DNA of 64,000 nt, taken from Strongylocentrotus purpuratus. Its lineage: Eukaryota; Echinodermata; Echinoidea; Camarodonta; Strongylocentrotidae. A program made the position numbers and the translations under genes. Below the pieces are notes generated by a model that saw only the letters and a list, made by a program, of their open reading frames with translations, did no database searches and had not been told where the DNA came from. Each line of letters begins with the position of its first letter. Within the stretch, counting starts at the first letter, position 1. Positions 48,701 to 59,214 of the stretch are shown here, one piece after another. The stretch is taken from contig NW_022145615.1 in assembly GCF_000002235.5 (NCBI RefSeq), positions 28,632,921-28,696,920 of the forward strand, written 5' to 3'.

Positions 48701-51673
48701 AGCTCTCCCTCTTTATAGCTCTCTTCTTTTTCTCAAACTTTTTTCTCTTCTCTTCTCTCCTCTCCTCTCTGCCATTTATGTACATACATATATCTTTTCA
48801 TTGACTCTCTCGGTATCTCTATTCTTCATCTCTCTCTCTCCCTCTCTCTCTCTGACAGTAAACTTGGGTCTTGGGTCACTGCTCACTTCATTGAAAGTTG
48901 ATGATATTGATTTTCCTTACTCCTTCTAGCTCTCCCTCCTTATAGCTCTCTTCTGTTTCCTCAAACGTCTCTTCTCTTCTTCTCTCTCTCTCTCTCTCTC
49001 TCTCTCTACCATTTATGTACATAAATACCTTTTTCATCATCTCTCTCGATATCTCTATTCTTCATCTCTCTCTCCCTCTCTCTATCTCTCTGACTTTTAA
49101 CTAGGGTCTTGGGGGTCACTGCTCAGTTCATGCCTACTAAGCCACCATGAAAATCACAATTTCCTCCTTTTCTAATCCACTAAGAACTTGGCTGAGCTAT
49201 GCCTTACTTGCAATTTCCTACAAGCTTGCACCCTGCATGATGCATTTAAGATCCCCTCCCATCGTCATGTTCCAATCTTATCCCACTCAAAGCTTGTCAC
49301 ATCTCATCTCGAGGTACCCTAAATCAGGGGCCTGTTTCATAAAACTTTTTATCTATAACAAATGCTAAATCTCTATGACAAATTTGCTTTCAGCCAATCA
49401 GATGCCATGGTTTCAGTAGCTTATAACAGTAGCTTGTAACATGTTATTGGTATCAAGTTTGACGAAACAGGGCCCTTATCTACAGTCACAGCCCACATGA
49501 GACACCTTGCCATCAGCAACCAGTTTGTCTTGGGTCACTTTTCTTTAAAAGATATCATAATCCTGCTTAAAATTTTCAGTTATAAGTGGTTTTCAACAGT
49601 CTCACAAAGCTCTATGTCATCTGTTTTGAGCCAGTAGGCTGCTGTTGAATATTTGCTTAAGTCTAAGAGTTAACAGACGATATTCACCTATCTTATGAAA
49701 CCTAAAACTTTTGTATGCAAGAAATTTTCCGGAATTGTGTGAGTGGTCCAGATTCATAATAGTTTCATGATGCAAAATGATTGAATTACAATCCTGAATT
49801 TAGCAAATTCTCAATTTTCTTGCTGCTAAAATGGCCATGTTTAACCATTCAGGAGAGTTTCTGGATTTGGATTCCTTTCACAACATGTACAAGATGATAG
49901 TGTATTAAACACAGTTACATCAATGATTACTTACTTTGATGCATAGAATGTCCCTGCAGGAGGTTCAGCTCTTATGGCTGCATACTCCTTGTAAATCCCA
50001 CTTTGCCTCATGTTGAGAACATAGGACACCAACGCCTCAATGTCCATACCGCTATCCGTCGACTGGTGCACCGATTCTGTGGCGGAGAAATCGGGTAGAT
50101 CCCTTCGATCTGGAACTGGGGGTGGTGAATCGTTGGGTCGGGGGCGAGGTGGTTTGGGCGGTGGACCTTCCGGGATACCGTCGCCGTCAGCGTCCTTTTC
50201 CACAATTTCAGTTTCGTATTTTTCCTTTGCGTCCTTCAGTATCTTCTCCTCATCATCCATGTCCCGAAATCTGTGGTCTTTTAAGGAGCCATTGCCCAGA
50301 GAGTCTGTGATGTGTTGACCGTTACCTGTACCATTGGCGCTGTCGCTACTACTACCATTTGTTTTCATATCCTCTATGCTGCCACGGATGGGGTCTGACT
50401 GCGTGCCGCTATGACTTGACTCCAGACTTTCCGTACTACCTCTAAGGCTAATGTCCACTTTGAACCCTCCTGAAGGGGAGCCTAAATCGGGGATCCTATC
50501 GATCCTCTCGGGAGCGTACAGTTCTACTGCTTTCTGGTTGGCCTCTAGGGCCTCTGGTGTATCTACGAGGGCATCGCTCAGATCGCGTGAGTTGCGGTTC
50601 TTATCGCTGTTTTGGTCCAGACATGAGTTGAGCCAATCTAGATGGTTGATCTCTGCTGTTCCACCGAGGTCTTTGGGCAACGAGGTGGCCGGTAAGTATC
50701 GACATAGTCTCTCAGCACTTACTAGGGTTACCTGAGAAAATTACAAACAAGAAAGAAAAAAGAGAAATAAAACAAATTAGTATTCATTATTATCAATACC
50801 AAACTACAGAAAGTTTGCAAAATGAGTAATTCTGATCAAGTTCCTAAAAAAAACGAAAAAACTGTACTTTTCACTACATGTGCTTTTACCCAATGCACAA
50901 GGTTAGAACATCAGACCCCATGGTATTGGTCATTCAAACTGTAATCCTGATAAATCCTGATGAATAGAATTGTGATAACCGCTAGTCCAAACTCCCACAT
51001 CGCTTACATGTACATCCATAAGAAAATGTCAAGCAGAAATGTATCCAAGACTTTTCTTGCACAAAATGGTTGATAACTTCAACTACCGGTACTGTAGTAC
51101 TCATACAGGTATGAGATTATGTCCAAAGGAATGGAGTCAGAACCACTGGAGTACACTTGGTCCTTTCCCTTTAATAATAATATTAATAGTTCATTCTTTT
51201 ATAGTGCATTTCAGGACCTCCAAAACCCTTGAACAACTTAGTTGAGGCCTTGATTGTGAGAGAAAGATCATCATCTTCAGGACTGAGAAAATCACATGTA
51301 GCCATTTTCATCAAAGAATACAGAAAAAGACATGCACAAACCAACTAAGGAAAAAAGGTACATGTATTCATTCTGAAACATGAGCATTATCTACAACTGC
51401 CACTCTCCACCCAGGTGTCAAAGGGTATCATAAGCTTGTGTGCAATGCCTTTGGCTGCTCGGCTCTAACCAGAGCTACATGTACCTGTAGTTATACAAGA
51501 GGCATCATTGTGTGCAGACATGAACGCTACATACGAAGCCAAAATTTAAGATGATGTCGTAATTATCTTACCTCTGAAACGTCACAAGCCAGAGCAGTGC
51601 TAACACGGCTCCCAAAGGACAACTTTTTCAGAAGGGCATTCATGATGCGACCAGTTCTAGCTTTTGATGGCAT
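39494..51673 (-). CDS. PTPN9: PTPN9 (MEG2-type protein tyrosine phosphatase), six exons, transcript form lacking most of the CRAL-TRIO domain
   Basis: PTPN9 dephosphorylates phosphotyrosine; in vertebrates an N-terminal CRAL-TRIO/Sec14 domain binds phosphoinositides and targets it to secretory vesicles. Six exons, listed individually, join with consistent phases into 576 residues plus TAG. Residues 1-34 are a novel basic N-terminus. Residues 35-60 match only the last strand/helix of CRAL-TRIO ([13 protein letters not shown]). Residues about 60-270 are an acidic, Ser-rich linker with a Pro-rich stretch. Residues about 270-565 are the phosphatase domain: [22 protein letters not shown] (general acid D447), [11 protein letters not shown] (C492, R498) and IQTPDQY. 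All catalytic motifs are intact. The protein ends in an acidic tail ([10 protein letters not shown]). It is convergent with GBA2. The full CRAL-TRIO exons were not found in the window. Confidence 0.94.
40195..40389 (-). mobile_element. 195-bp TTAA MITE, copy 3 (PTPN9 intron 5)
   Basis: Reverse orientation relative to copies 1 and 2, so the same sense relative to its host gene. TTAA at both ends, aagaaaaagaggatcatggg and gcaagtagctatgagtagtg inside. Confidence 0.88.
40412..40619 (-). CDS. PTPN9: PTPN9 coding exon 5 (catalytic)
   Basis: Residues 431-499 plus one base: [20 protein letters not shown] with the WPD loop, and [14 protein letters not shown] with the signature Cys and Arg. Acceptor gtttatacag, donor gtgagcaat. 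A 195-bp MITE begins 23 bases beyond the donor. Confidence 0.97.
40990..41262. repeat. Partial foldback element in PTPN9 intron 4
   Basis: Contains tgtttcacaaagatcctaag and cttaactctaagttggactt on the left, and aattgttaagttcaacttag on the right. This resembles the ends of the GTTTCATAAA-like foldbacks but with a different interior. Weakly supported. Confidence 0.35.
41364..41593 (-). CDS. PTPN9: PTPN9 coding exon 4
   Basis: [37 protein letters not shown] and [22 protein letters not shown] and KC-QYWP are core classical-PTP motifs. Acceptor tctatcttag, donor gtaagttat. Confidence 0.96.
42117..42277 (-). CDS. PTPN9: PTPN9 coding exon 3
   Basis: [20 protein letters not shown], then [20 protein letters not shown] then TQG. 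Contains the KNRY phosphotyrosine-recognition motif and the YMDGY core motif. Acceptor tcctccattgcag, donor gtatgtagt. Confidence 0.96.
45232..45245 (+). promoter_or_regulatory. CTCF-like motif
   Basis: cagctagagggcgg agrees with the CCASYAGRKGGCRS consensus at 12 of 14 positions, including the whole AGRKGGC core. It lies in a GC-richer stretch of PTPN9 intron 2. Single-motif evidence only. Confidence 0.25.
47880..48150 (+). mobile_element. SINE/LINE remnant with a retroelement tail (PTPN9 intron 2)
   Basis: Ends in tgtgaagcgctttgagacat, then aagtactatataaaagcgga and ttattattac, the tail type of tRNA-derived SINEs in this window. The 5' part is not identifiable. Confidence 0.45.
48677..49130. 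repeat. Tandem duplication, two 227-bp CT-rich units
   Basis: Both units begin atattgattttccttactcc and share accatttatgtacata, atctctattcttcatctctc and gggtcactgctca, in the same order. They start at 48677 and 48904 and differ mainly in the length of the (TC)n runs. Confidence 0.85.
49327..49476. mobile_element. Foldback MITE, GTTTCATAAA family, copy 4
   Basis: ggggcctgtttcataaaact and aagtttgacgaaacagggcc at the ends; cagccaatcagatgccatgg in the middle. Close to the copy at 20645. Confidence 0.85.
49935..50731 (-). CDS. PTPN9: PTPN9 coding exon 2 (CRAL-TRIO end and linker)
   Basis: Residues 35-299 plus two bases. It begins [20 protein letters not shown] then DLGG, the end of a CRAL-TRIO domain. 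A 200-residue acidic linker follows with a DADGDGIPE calcium-loop-like string, then [10 protein letters not shown] and SPPPVPDR (SH3/WW-ligand-like). It ends in [20 protein letters not shown] then [10 protein letters not shown], the conserved lead-in to the phosphatase domain. The linker is longer than in the human protein. Acceptor aattttctcag, donor gtaagtaat. Confidence 0.93.
51572..51673 (-). CDS. PTPN9: PTPN9 alternative or sole first coding exon (no CRAL-TRIO)
   Basis: Encodes 34 residues, [20 protein letters not shown] then [14 protein letters not shown], and ends GAG before gtaagata in phase 0, matching exon 2. An in-frame TGA at 51692-51694 upstream supports it as a start exon. The peptide is basic and partly amphipathic and resembles nothing I know. 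In full-length PTPN9 the residues before exon 2 would instead be the body of the CRAL-TRIO domain. Exon status rests on the open frame, the donor and the phase match. Confidence 0.6.
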
Positions 51674-52420
51674 TATATACAGATAAATGTCTCAAACTAT
51701 ATGCCAACGCCAAATGTTTCTAGGCTCTTTGCCTTCGATTCATCTTCAACTGTAGATGGCCTTCTATTTGGATGCTAGATTCGATGATCACCATAGGAGT
51801 GACAAACGATATCGAGTGTTTCCTCTAGACATATATTATCTGGTAGTCGTACAATCCTGATCAGTGTCGTTCACAATTTGCCTAGATAAGTAGCCCTCAT
51901 AGCACAGAGCAATCAAATGAAATTGAAACTCCCATCAGCTTTCAATCCAGAATAAAGGAATCAACAGATTCAAAGTACCCAAATAATGTATACAAACAAA
52001 AAACGACTTGTAAGGCAAATGGCAACAATTTAGTCAGTCACATAGCATCAGAGCTAGTTAGTTCACCATGTCTGAAAACCCATCTAGAATATCAGAATGT
52101 AATGGCTACACTGAATGATGCGAACCAAATCCAAATGATCTTCCCGACTACGATCCCACGCAGTGTATGTGTATGTACAGCTCTAACGTCCCGATGCTTC
52201 GCAAGTCAGCCGGTAAAATGAGCTGTTCATCCGTCTGCTAGCTACATGGTCTTACAGCACCGCTCGGCAGGATAACTTGAGAGCAGCAGAAGTCAACACA
52301 CAAGCGACACACACCACACACACACAATCTCTGACACACTCCAGTGCCTTGTTGGGTGCACAGCGAGATACATCTATGCTCAATTAGGCACAGCTAGCCA
52401 TCTCCTGACTCTCTGTCTTC
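51674..52420 (-). promoter_or_regulatory. Presumed 5' UTR and promoter of the PTPN9 first exon
   Basis: By position upstream of the start exon. At about 52185-52390 it holds modest CpG content (cgtcccgatgcttcgcaagt, cagcaccgctcggcaggata) and an (AC)n stretch. No TATA element was identified; transcription start unknown. Confidence 0.35.
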
Positions 52421-52796
52421 CCTTTTTCCCCGTTCCTTTCTGATTCAATGTTTTACACTTCTTCCTACTTTACATTTCCTCACATTCTCTTTTAACTTGC
52501 TGTGTTGATTTTCATATTTCCAGTACTGGTATTTCCTTCCAAGCCCTCTTTAGTTCCATCTCTTCTGTTTAGGTGATTCCGGGCAATGTATCCCGTATGG
52601 CATATGACATTTATCCACATGATCTCTCCATACAACTATGACAAAAGGTAGGGGTGCCAACAAGCACCATTTTTCATCGGTTATGCCAAGAGATTCTTCT
52701 TTTTTTAAATCACATATGTGTAGAAAGACATTTGTTGTATGGGACACACTGCATGGAAGTACTCTTTAACCACGCCCACTCCCCTTCCATTTTTTA

Positions 52797-53060
52797 GTGG
52801 TTTGTTATGATTTTTCTTTAACTCTCTCCCTCTCCCTTTTTTCCCCTTCCTCCACATCTCCCCCCCCCCCCCCCCCATCTCACTCTCTTTATGTATACAT
52901 GTCTCTCCCACTGTCTCTGTATACTCCTGTTTGTTTGTCTGTCTCTCTCCCTCTTTCTCTCTCTCTCTCTCTCTCATCTGTCTGTCAGTCTCAATCTATT
53001 AGTATTTCTCTGTATGCTGTTGGTCTCTCTCTCTCTCTTTCTCTCTCTCTCCCTCTCACA
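52797..53060. repeat. CT-rich low-complexity tract with a C run
   Basis: Pyrimidine-rich on the plus strand, with about 18 C in a row near 52859-52876 and several (TC)n runs. Confidence 0.9.
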
Positions 53061-53308
53061 CTCATCTAATCATTCTGTTATCATTGAGAAGAAATGAGAC
53101 ATATCCTTCCAATCAGGATATACCTTATATGGAAACTAACTACCAACTTTGTCTCATTCGACCAATGAGAAGGCTTCTTTCAAAGACAACATCTCATCTA
53201 CTTCTCAGGTTTTACATAATTCACTAAAGATTAGGAAGATCACAGTAAGAAAAGAAGAATAAAACGGAACAGGCATGTTCTAGTCATACTCTGACATCAT
53301 ACACTACA

Positions 53309-53459
53309 CCTGTCTTATAAAGAATTGCAATAGATCACAGGTCCTCCAATTAATCGTAAAGTTGCAAAAGTAATGTGAATCTCTTTGGTACAGAGTAGCA
53401 ATTGTTTTCTACTTCAGATCAATATGAATTGATCGCAACTGATTATAAGACAGGGCCTG
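53309..53459. mobile_element. Foldback MITE, GTCTTATAA variant
   Basis: Inverted ends cctgtcttataaagaattgc and gcaactgattataagacagg around about 110 bases. It resembles the GTTTCATAAA family in size and termini. Confidence 0.65.
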
Positions 53460-54101
53460 GCAAAGTGAATGATATTCTAAACTTCATATATATATGCCTC
53501 TATGAACTTTTCCTTAAAAAACAATTTTCTGACTTCAAAAGGAAGAGAATTATTTAAAAAAAACAGTATTCTAAATTTGGAGGTCATGTTGATGTTTGAA
53601 AGAAACTCACTACAAACTAAATGTTATGACAAGACACACCTGTAGAGGAGTACAAATATGGTGCATGATTTATTCTGACGGTTGTCATTTTAAATGTAAA
53701 TGTAAGTGATTTTCAGGTCTTGGTTGTTCAGTAAACCTTTCCAAATCTATTCCAATCACAACACACATAATCCTCTATAGGATTGGTAGCAGTATGTGAC
53801 TTTTCTATAACAGCTATCATTATGAATTCCAGCTCTACAGTGTAGCTTTCATAGAAAAACCAGATGTATCCATTCCTCGCACATGCCAACATTAGATCGA
53901 TTCCTTTTTGATGTAGGCATTTGGAATACAGCTTGTCATGTACTCAGAAGACAACCTATGTAGAGTATGTTGTCTGCTGAGAGCCAGGAGGGTGTTAACT
54001 CTACTTGAAAAGTAAAAGTGCTAGTACTATACCAGTACTGGCTCTGGTCTTAGCAGACAATGTCTGATTGAGGAAAAGTCAAGCACATTTATGCTCTACT
54101 G

Positions 54102-54786
54102 TTAAAGGGCAAGTCCACTCCAAAAATAACTTACTTTCAATAGAAGTAGAAAAATCATACAAACCAATAAAAAAAAACTAATAAGAAAGTTATGAATTTT
54201 TAATGCATGAAAGACTTTGAAAATCACAAGACGAATTGGCAATTCAATCATGAGTCTGTGACGTCATTGCCTCACTATCCACTAATTGTTTTCTTTATAT
54301 TGATAATATAAATTTCCCATTTTCCCCCTAAAAATCTTATTTCCTCACACCAGCATCCAAGTAATATTGATAGTCATGTTTTTTTGTGGATGCAATAATA
54401 ATATAGAGTAATTTTTTCAGTAAAATCATGAAAAATGTGAATTTTGATAAACTATTCATATAAAAATCAATAACTATGAATATACAATATTCAGGAAATA
54501 GTATCAATTCTTCAAAGTTCATAAAGGTTTTGTGAAATGTCATGCACGCAATATGATACAAATCATATAACCTAGGCAAAAAGCAATTGATAAATAGTGA
54601 GGCAAAGATGTCACAAACTGATAACCAAATTGGCAATTTGTGTAGTGATATCCAAATGTTCCATACTTTTACAAAAATTCATAACTTCCTTATTTGTCAT
54701 CCGATTTTACTCATTTGTGCTCAGTTTCTCTTGTTTTTCTGCATCTATTAAAAGCCAATTATTTTTGGAGTGGACTTAGCCTTTAA
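54102..54786. mobile_element. TTAA-bounded foldback transposon, 685 bp, uninterrupted copy
   Basis: TTAAAGGGCAAGTCCACTCC at the left and the complement of AGTGGACTTAGCCTTTAA at the right. The inner regions pair along much of the length (gaattggcaatt against aaattggcaatt). It shares the interior aggttatatgatttgtatca (minus strand) and ttgatttttatatgaatag with the copy at 2676-3881. No coding capacity. Confidence 0.82.
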
Positions 54787-55504
54787 AGAGCAAGTTCCTC
54801 TTTAATATAAAATTATATTGATTTATTGGTGCTTGGTGTACATGTAGCTACTTATGTAGCTAACTATTTCTCCTCTGTACCATTCATAGCGGCTTTTTCA
54901 TCGGAAAATCAGGCCACTATGAAAGGGGTATTAGAAACAAGAGGAACATGTCGTTACACTCTTTGTAATTAGTCAAATGGGACCCTTTACTCAGAAACTA
55001 AATCAATTCCTAGGTGAAACCATACAAGTGCTAATCAACGCCTAAAACCATCCTCCTCCTCCTCATCCTGATTGTACCTGTATGGCTTCCAGGTAATTGC
55101 TTCCTAGATGTCTATCCTAAGAGATTAACAAAGCTCATCGTCATGTAGGGTTTCATTATTTTCACTATTTACCTCTGATTTCTGCTTTACATCTGTTAAG
55201 TTTTTTTTCTTTTTTTCCCATTTTCGACTTATAGGTAGAATAATATTTAATGAGTAGCTGGAGCTGAATATTTGAATGAAACTGAGAGATTGACGATTGG
55301 CTAAAGATCCGACCATCTCTTGAAAGACCACACACGGTATTTCTGATCCCTGCACCTAATGAATGAATCAGAAATGATATTGCTTCCTATCGCATCCCCT
55401 CCCAGTTGCTTCAGTAATGATCTCACTCTCTATCACCTTACATATCTTTTAGTTCTTCTTTGTATTAATACCACAGCTCCATCTTCTCATTATACAAATG
55501 AGGC

Positions 55505-55740
55505 GGGTGTCTGGTTTCTCTTCCCGCGATAGGGGTGGTTGATAAAGAGGCTCGAGGATGCTAACGTACGACTTAATGAAGCCACTGGAAGTGCTAATGA
55601 CGCAAATGATTTGCGTTTTTGGATGTCTCTTTTCGTCGTCGCTCTGCGTAGTGGGATGAACTCAAGGGCATATCGGGATGCGCTCGCGTCTTTTTCTGGG
55701 AATCAGCTTCCCATTATCTCCATTTTAATTGTGGTTATCA
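55505..55740. promoter_or_regulatory. CpG-rich block with a 17-bp palindrome, possible cis-regulatory element
   Basis: Composition changes sharply here, with many CG dinucleotides (ttttcgtcgtcgctctgcgt, gatgcgctcgcgtc) in otherwise AT-rich DNA. It contains the perfect palindrome ACGCAAATgATTTGCGT (about 55599-55615), whose arms resemble an octamer site for POU proteins. A 73-codon plus-strand frame runs through it but matches nothing known. Function inferred from composition. Confidence 0.3.
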
Positions 55741-55765
55741 AATTAAGAGTGGGCAAATGATGAGG

Positions 55766-55860
55766 ATGAGGATGAATATAAGGAGCAAGATTTGGAGAGC
55801 CATCATTATCAGAACTCAAGATTATCTCTTATAACTGAAGATGGAGATGAGGATGATAAA

Positions 55861-55894
<34 letters not shown>

Positions 55895-55910
55895 GATGAT
55901 GATGAGGATG

Positions 55911-55962
<52 letters not shown>

Positions 55963-56081
55963 GGATGATGATGAGAATGATGATGAGGATGATGATGAAT
56001 ATAAAGAGCAAGGCTGGAGAGCTATCATTATCAGAACTACAAGATTATCTTTCATAACTGAAGATGGAGATGAGGATGATA
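55766..56081. repeat. (GAT)n array flanked by two direct repeats of about 95 bp
   Basis: The array at about 55856-55995 is almost pure GAT. On each side lies a copy of the same sequence (gaatataa(g/a)gagcaag, atcattatcagaact, ataactgaagatggagatga). The poly-Asp, poly-Ser and poly-Ile frames are repeat artefacts. Confidence 0.9.
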
Positions 56082-56294
56082 GATGGATCAAGAGATGCTT
56101 CCCAATATTTAAACAATTTCAGGGGCTACTTTTCAAGCTTGTTTGCATGAAAATAACACTCTTTAATTTGTTTTGCATTGAACTCTGTGGAAATTTTGGG
56201 AGGCTCTTTAATATGACTTTAGGGGGCTCTTTTTGGCATTTCTGGGGCTACTTCGCATTTTTTCCCCGTTCCCAGCAGGAGCCAGGAATGAATA

Positions 56295-56457
56295 CAGGGC
56301 CCCGTCTTACAAAGAGTTGATATCAATCGTAAGTTATTTGCGATTGATATCAATCGTAACTATGTACATAAGAGATAGGAGACTGCAAACTTGCGATTGA
56401 TTGGAGGACTTACGATTGATTTGGATCAATCGTAACTCTTTGTAAGACGGGGCCCTG
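56295..56457. mobile_element. Foldback MITE, GTCTTACAAA variant
   Basis: Ends cagggccccgtcttacaaag and ctttgtaagacggggccctg are perfect inverted complements. The interior repeats gattgatatcaatcgtaa. Confidence 0.85.
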
Positions 56458-59214
56458 ATCTATGATGCAGTCCATCGTTAATGAAACAGGAAAGTGTACA
56501 AAACATCCCTTACATAAACAATGTACAAGGCATGAAGTGTTAGATAAATTAATTTTCACGGTCTGTATCAGTGAAAAATAGAACAAATCAGTGAGCAATT
56601 TAATTTTTAGAAAGGTTTGTAACTGCTCTAGAAAACTAGGAAAATAAAACCTGTGGTAAAGAGTTTATGCAGTAAATCACCCACAATCCTGTTTTTTTCT
56701 CCCTCTATTATCTACGCACGCACACCATATAGAGTGATCATGATGTAACCCAACTTTTTATCATCAATTTAGGTGGGTTCATGACATTTAGGTGACTGGA
56801 ATCTCCTACATAATTACTTGACGATTTTATTCTCTTTTTTTTAATTTCAATGATGGATGTGGCTTACTCATCTCATAAAGACATCTAACCTCGGCTGGTC
56901 TGTATCGCTCATAAGGATTCCTCCTCCTCCTCCTCCACACACACGTCAATCTCTTTAAGTATTTCATGGAATAATATATGAAGAGGCTTGAATTACACAG
57001 GCATTATACACGAGTAGTGCAGCTATATAACCAGTATGCCCGAGGCTTGTCCAGTGCGTACGTTATGCCCACGCGTTACTTTAACTTTTCTTACCATCCA
57101 TATTTACATGTACACCATGCGTCCAAGAGGCTTTTCTTACGAAAGGGCATCTCATTTAACATGTTGATTACCGAGTTTTCTCATTCTCATAGGCTTAGTA
57201 CAGGGACAACCCGCTTCCCACAGGCAATGGCTTAAGAGACATCATGTTTTACAGAATCTACAACGTACTACAGTTATGTTCCATATCCACGCTCTCATGG
57301 ATATGGAAAAGGTTTGAAGTAGCACTCATTACAACAAGGAATGTCGCCAAGTGGTCAATCCTACGTAAGAAGACTGGCAATCGTAGTTGAAAGCACTTGA
57401 AATACTCAATTAAGCATTTACAAACATTGTTAAAATTTCATTTATGTAACAAATTATGCAATGTCCGATTATGAAATATACATTTGTTTGTAACTCCAAT
57501 ATTGTGACCAGAGAAATGTACATGGATTTGGAACCTTCTTTCTTCATTTTCTTGAATACATTCTACAAATTAAAAAGCAACACTACAAGCAATGCCTTAA
57601 TCCAAAGGCGAATCAAGTCATAACTGAATCCCACCTGGTCTTAAATTAGATAGTATTACCTAAAAAAACAGAACCTAAAATAATCCATAAATACAAGGGT
57701 GATGATAGGCAGAGAGAGAAAGGTTTGTAGACCCGCGTGACTCATCACCATTAACATCTTCAGTTACAGAAAAGATGAGAAAATAAACCCCAAGCAGTCG
57801 AGAAACACAATAATAGGGGACAAAATCACGGCAACCCAAGCAACTTGCCTCGTTTGCGACCGTTCCCCCGTTCCACTCTGCGATGCGTAATATCCTGTCG
57901 GGGATGAAATTATCCTGATGTCCGAGACGTTTTCTTCCATTTAGGCTTCTTCCCCTTGCTTGCTTCCTACTCCCAATTGGGGGCTACCCTCAGCTTTTCC
58001 CTTTTTTAGGATATAATTAGCGCTGAAATTAAAGCTATGGTATCAGATCCCATAGCTCTAGGCTGAGAGTGAGGATGTATTTATTTACATGCTTGCCCAG
58101 CTTGCATATTCATAGGCTATTTTTTCTATCTCAAAGTGGATCCATGAATCTCTTAAGAAGGGGGGGGGGCACATGTATAAAAAAAAACACCTCAAGAACA
58201 AAGAGAATCTCCCATTTCTAGGTCTTTTTCTAGGTGCCTTTTTCATAATTCTTTTTCTTTTGAGTACTACAGCAAGATTGGGTTTTCCCTTTTTTCCTTG
58301 CAGACCCCCATCCCCCCCCCCACCCCCTCCAATCACCACTGCTAACTGGCTGTAATTCTAAATCAGTACACACATTTAACAATAGTAAGGCACCTTGACA
58401 AATATAAAAAGTATTTGACAAGGTCTTTGTCTATTTATGCTTCAATATTCCCTTCAAGTGGGTGTGGGAAAAGAACCAATTGTTATGACACAATACACTG
58501 GCCAATGCCACTTTTTGCGTCATAACTGTTTTTCCTTTACCTCCAAATGTCATCCAAGTTAAATATGACAATTATTTCAAATGAATCCAATTAAATCATT
58601 TTACTCCAATATGGATACCCTGGCGGCCCCACCCTCTCTAAAGATAGAACAAGACTAAAATAGATGAAACAATATTTCATCATTTATGGAAGAAAACTTT
58701 GAGGGATGTATTCAGATTCTAAAAGAAAAGGAAGACTAGCATTTTGTTTGCTTTATGTTGGAAGAAAATTAAAGTAGCACAGTTATGGAATAAAAACAAT
58801 AAAGTCTTTGGGGATGTGTGGTTTTCTATTTCATGATGTCATCACTAATTTAAGAAATTAAAAAGGAAGGTGCCATCTTCCTCTCACCGCGGCTTAACAA
58901 TGTACAGGCAAACTGAGAATTCCAAATAACGGTTCCTCTGGGCAGAAACAAAACATCCGCGTCAATTACAGTCAGAGCTGCTGTCCTTAATCACACACTA
59001 ATTTGCCCCTCCCTTTCAAAAGGAAAATGGTAATATTCTTGTGACTGAAGAGAGCTGCATCCATCATCAGACAACAGAAAGGGTCTACTCTTACTCATAA
59101 CTAGGAAAACAATCAGTAGAGTCCAATTGTCATCATCTCAACACAAAACATTAGAAAAGATTTTTTAAATAGTCAAAGCTGGATCCCCTATTCAATTCAA
59201 TTCAAATATGTTTT

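Larger units (their letters stand above)
42278..49934. other. Large PTPN9 intron 2 (7.7 kb)
   Basis: No additional coding exon was found. It contains a complex, non-repetitive stretch at about 43000-43560, a CTCF-like string at 45232-45245, a SINE-like tail near 48070-48150, CT-rich tandemly duplicated DNA at 48677-49130 and a foldback MITE at 49327-49476. Confidence 0.6.

Noticed and set aside
50040..50318. Plus-strand frame rich in Gly/Arg
   Set aside because: It is the antisense of the PTPN9 linker exon; the minus-strand reading has splice sites and family motifs.
55841..56320. 159-codon poly-Asp protein
   Set aside because: A by-product of the (GAT)n array; no conserved sequence outside the repeat.
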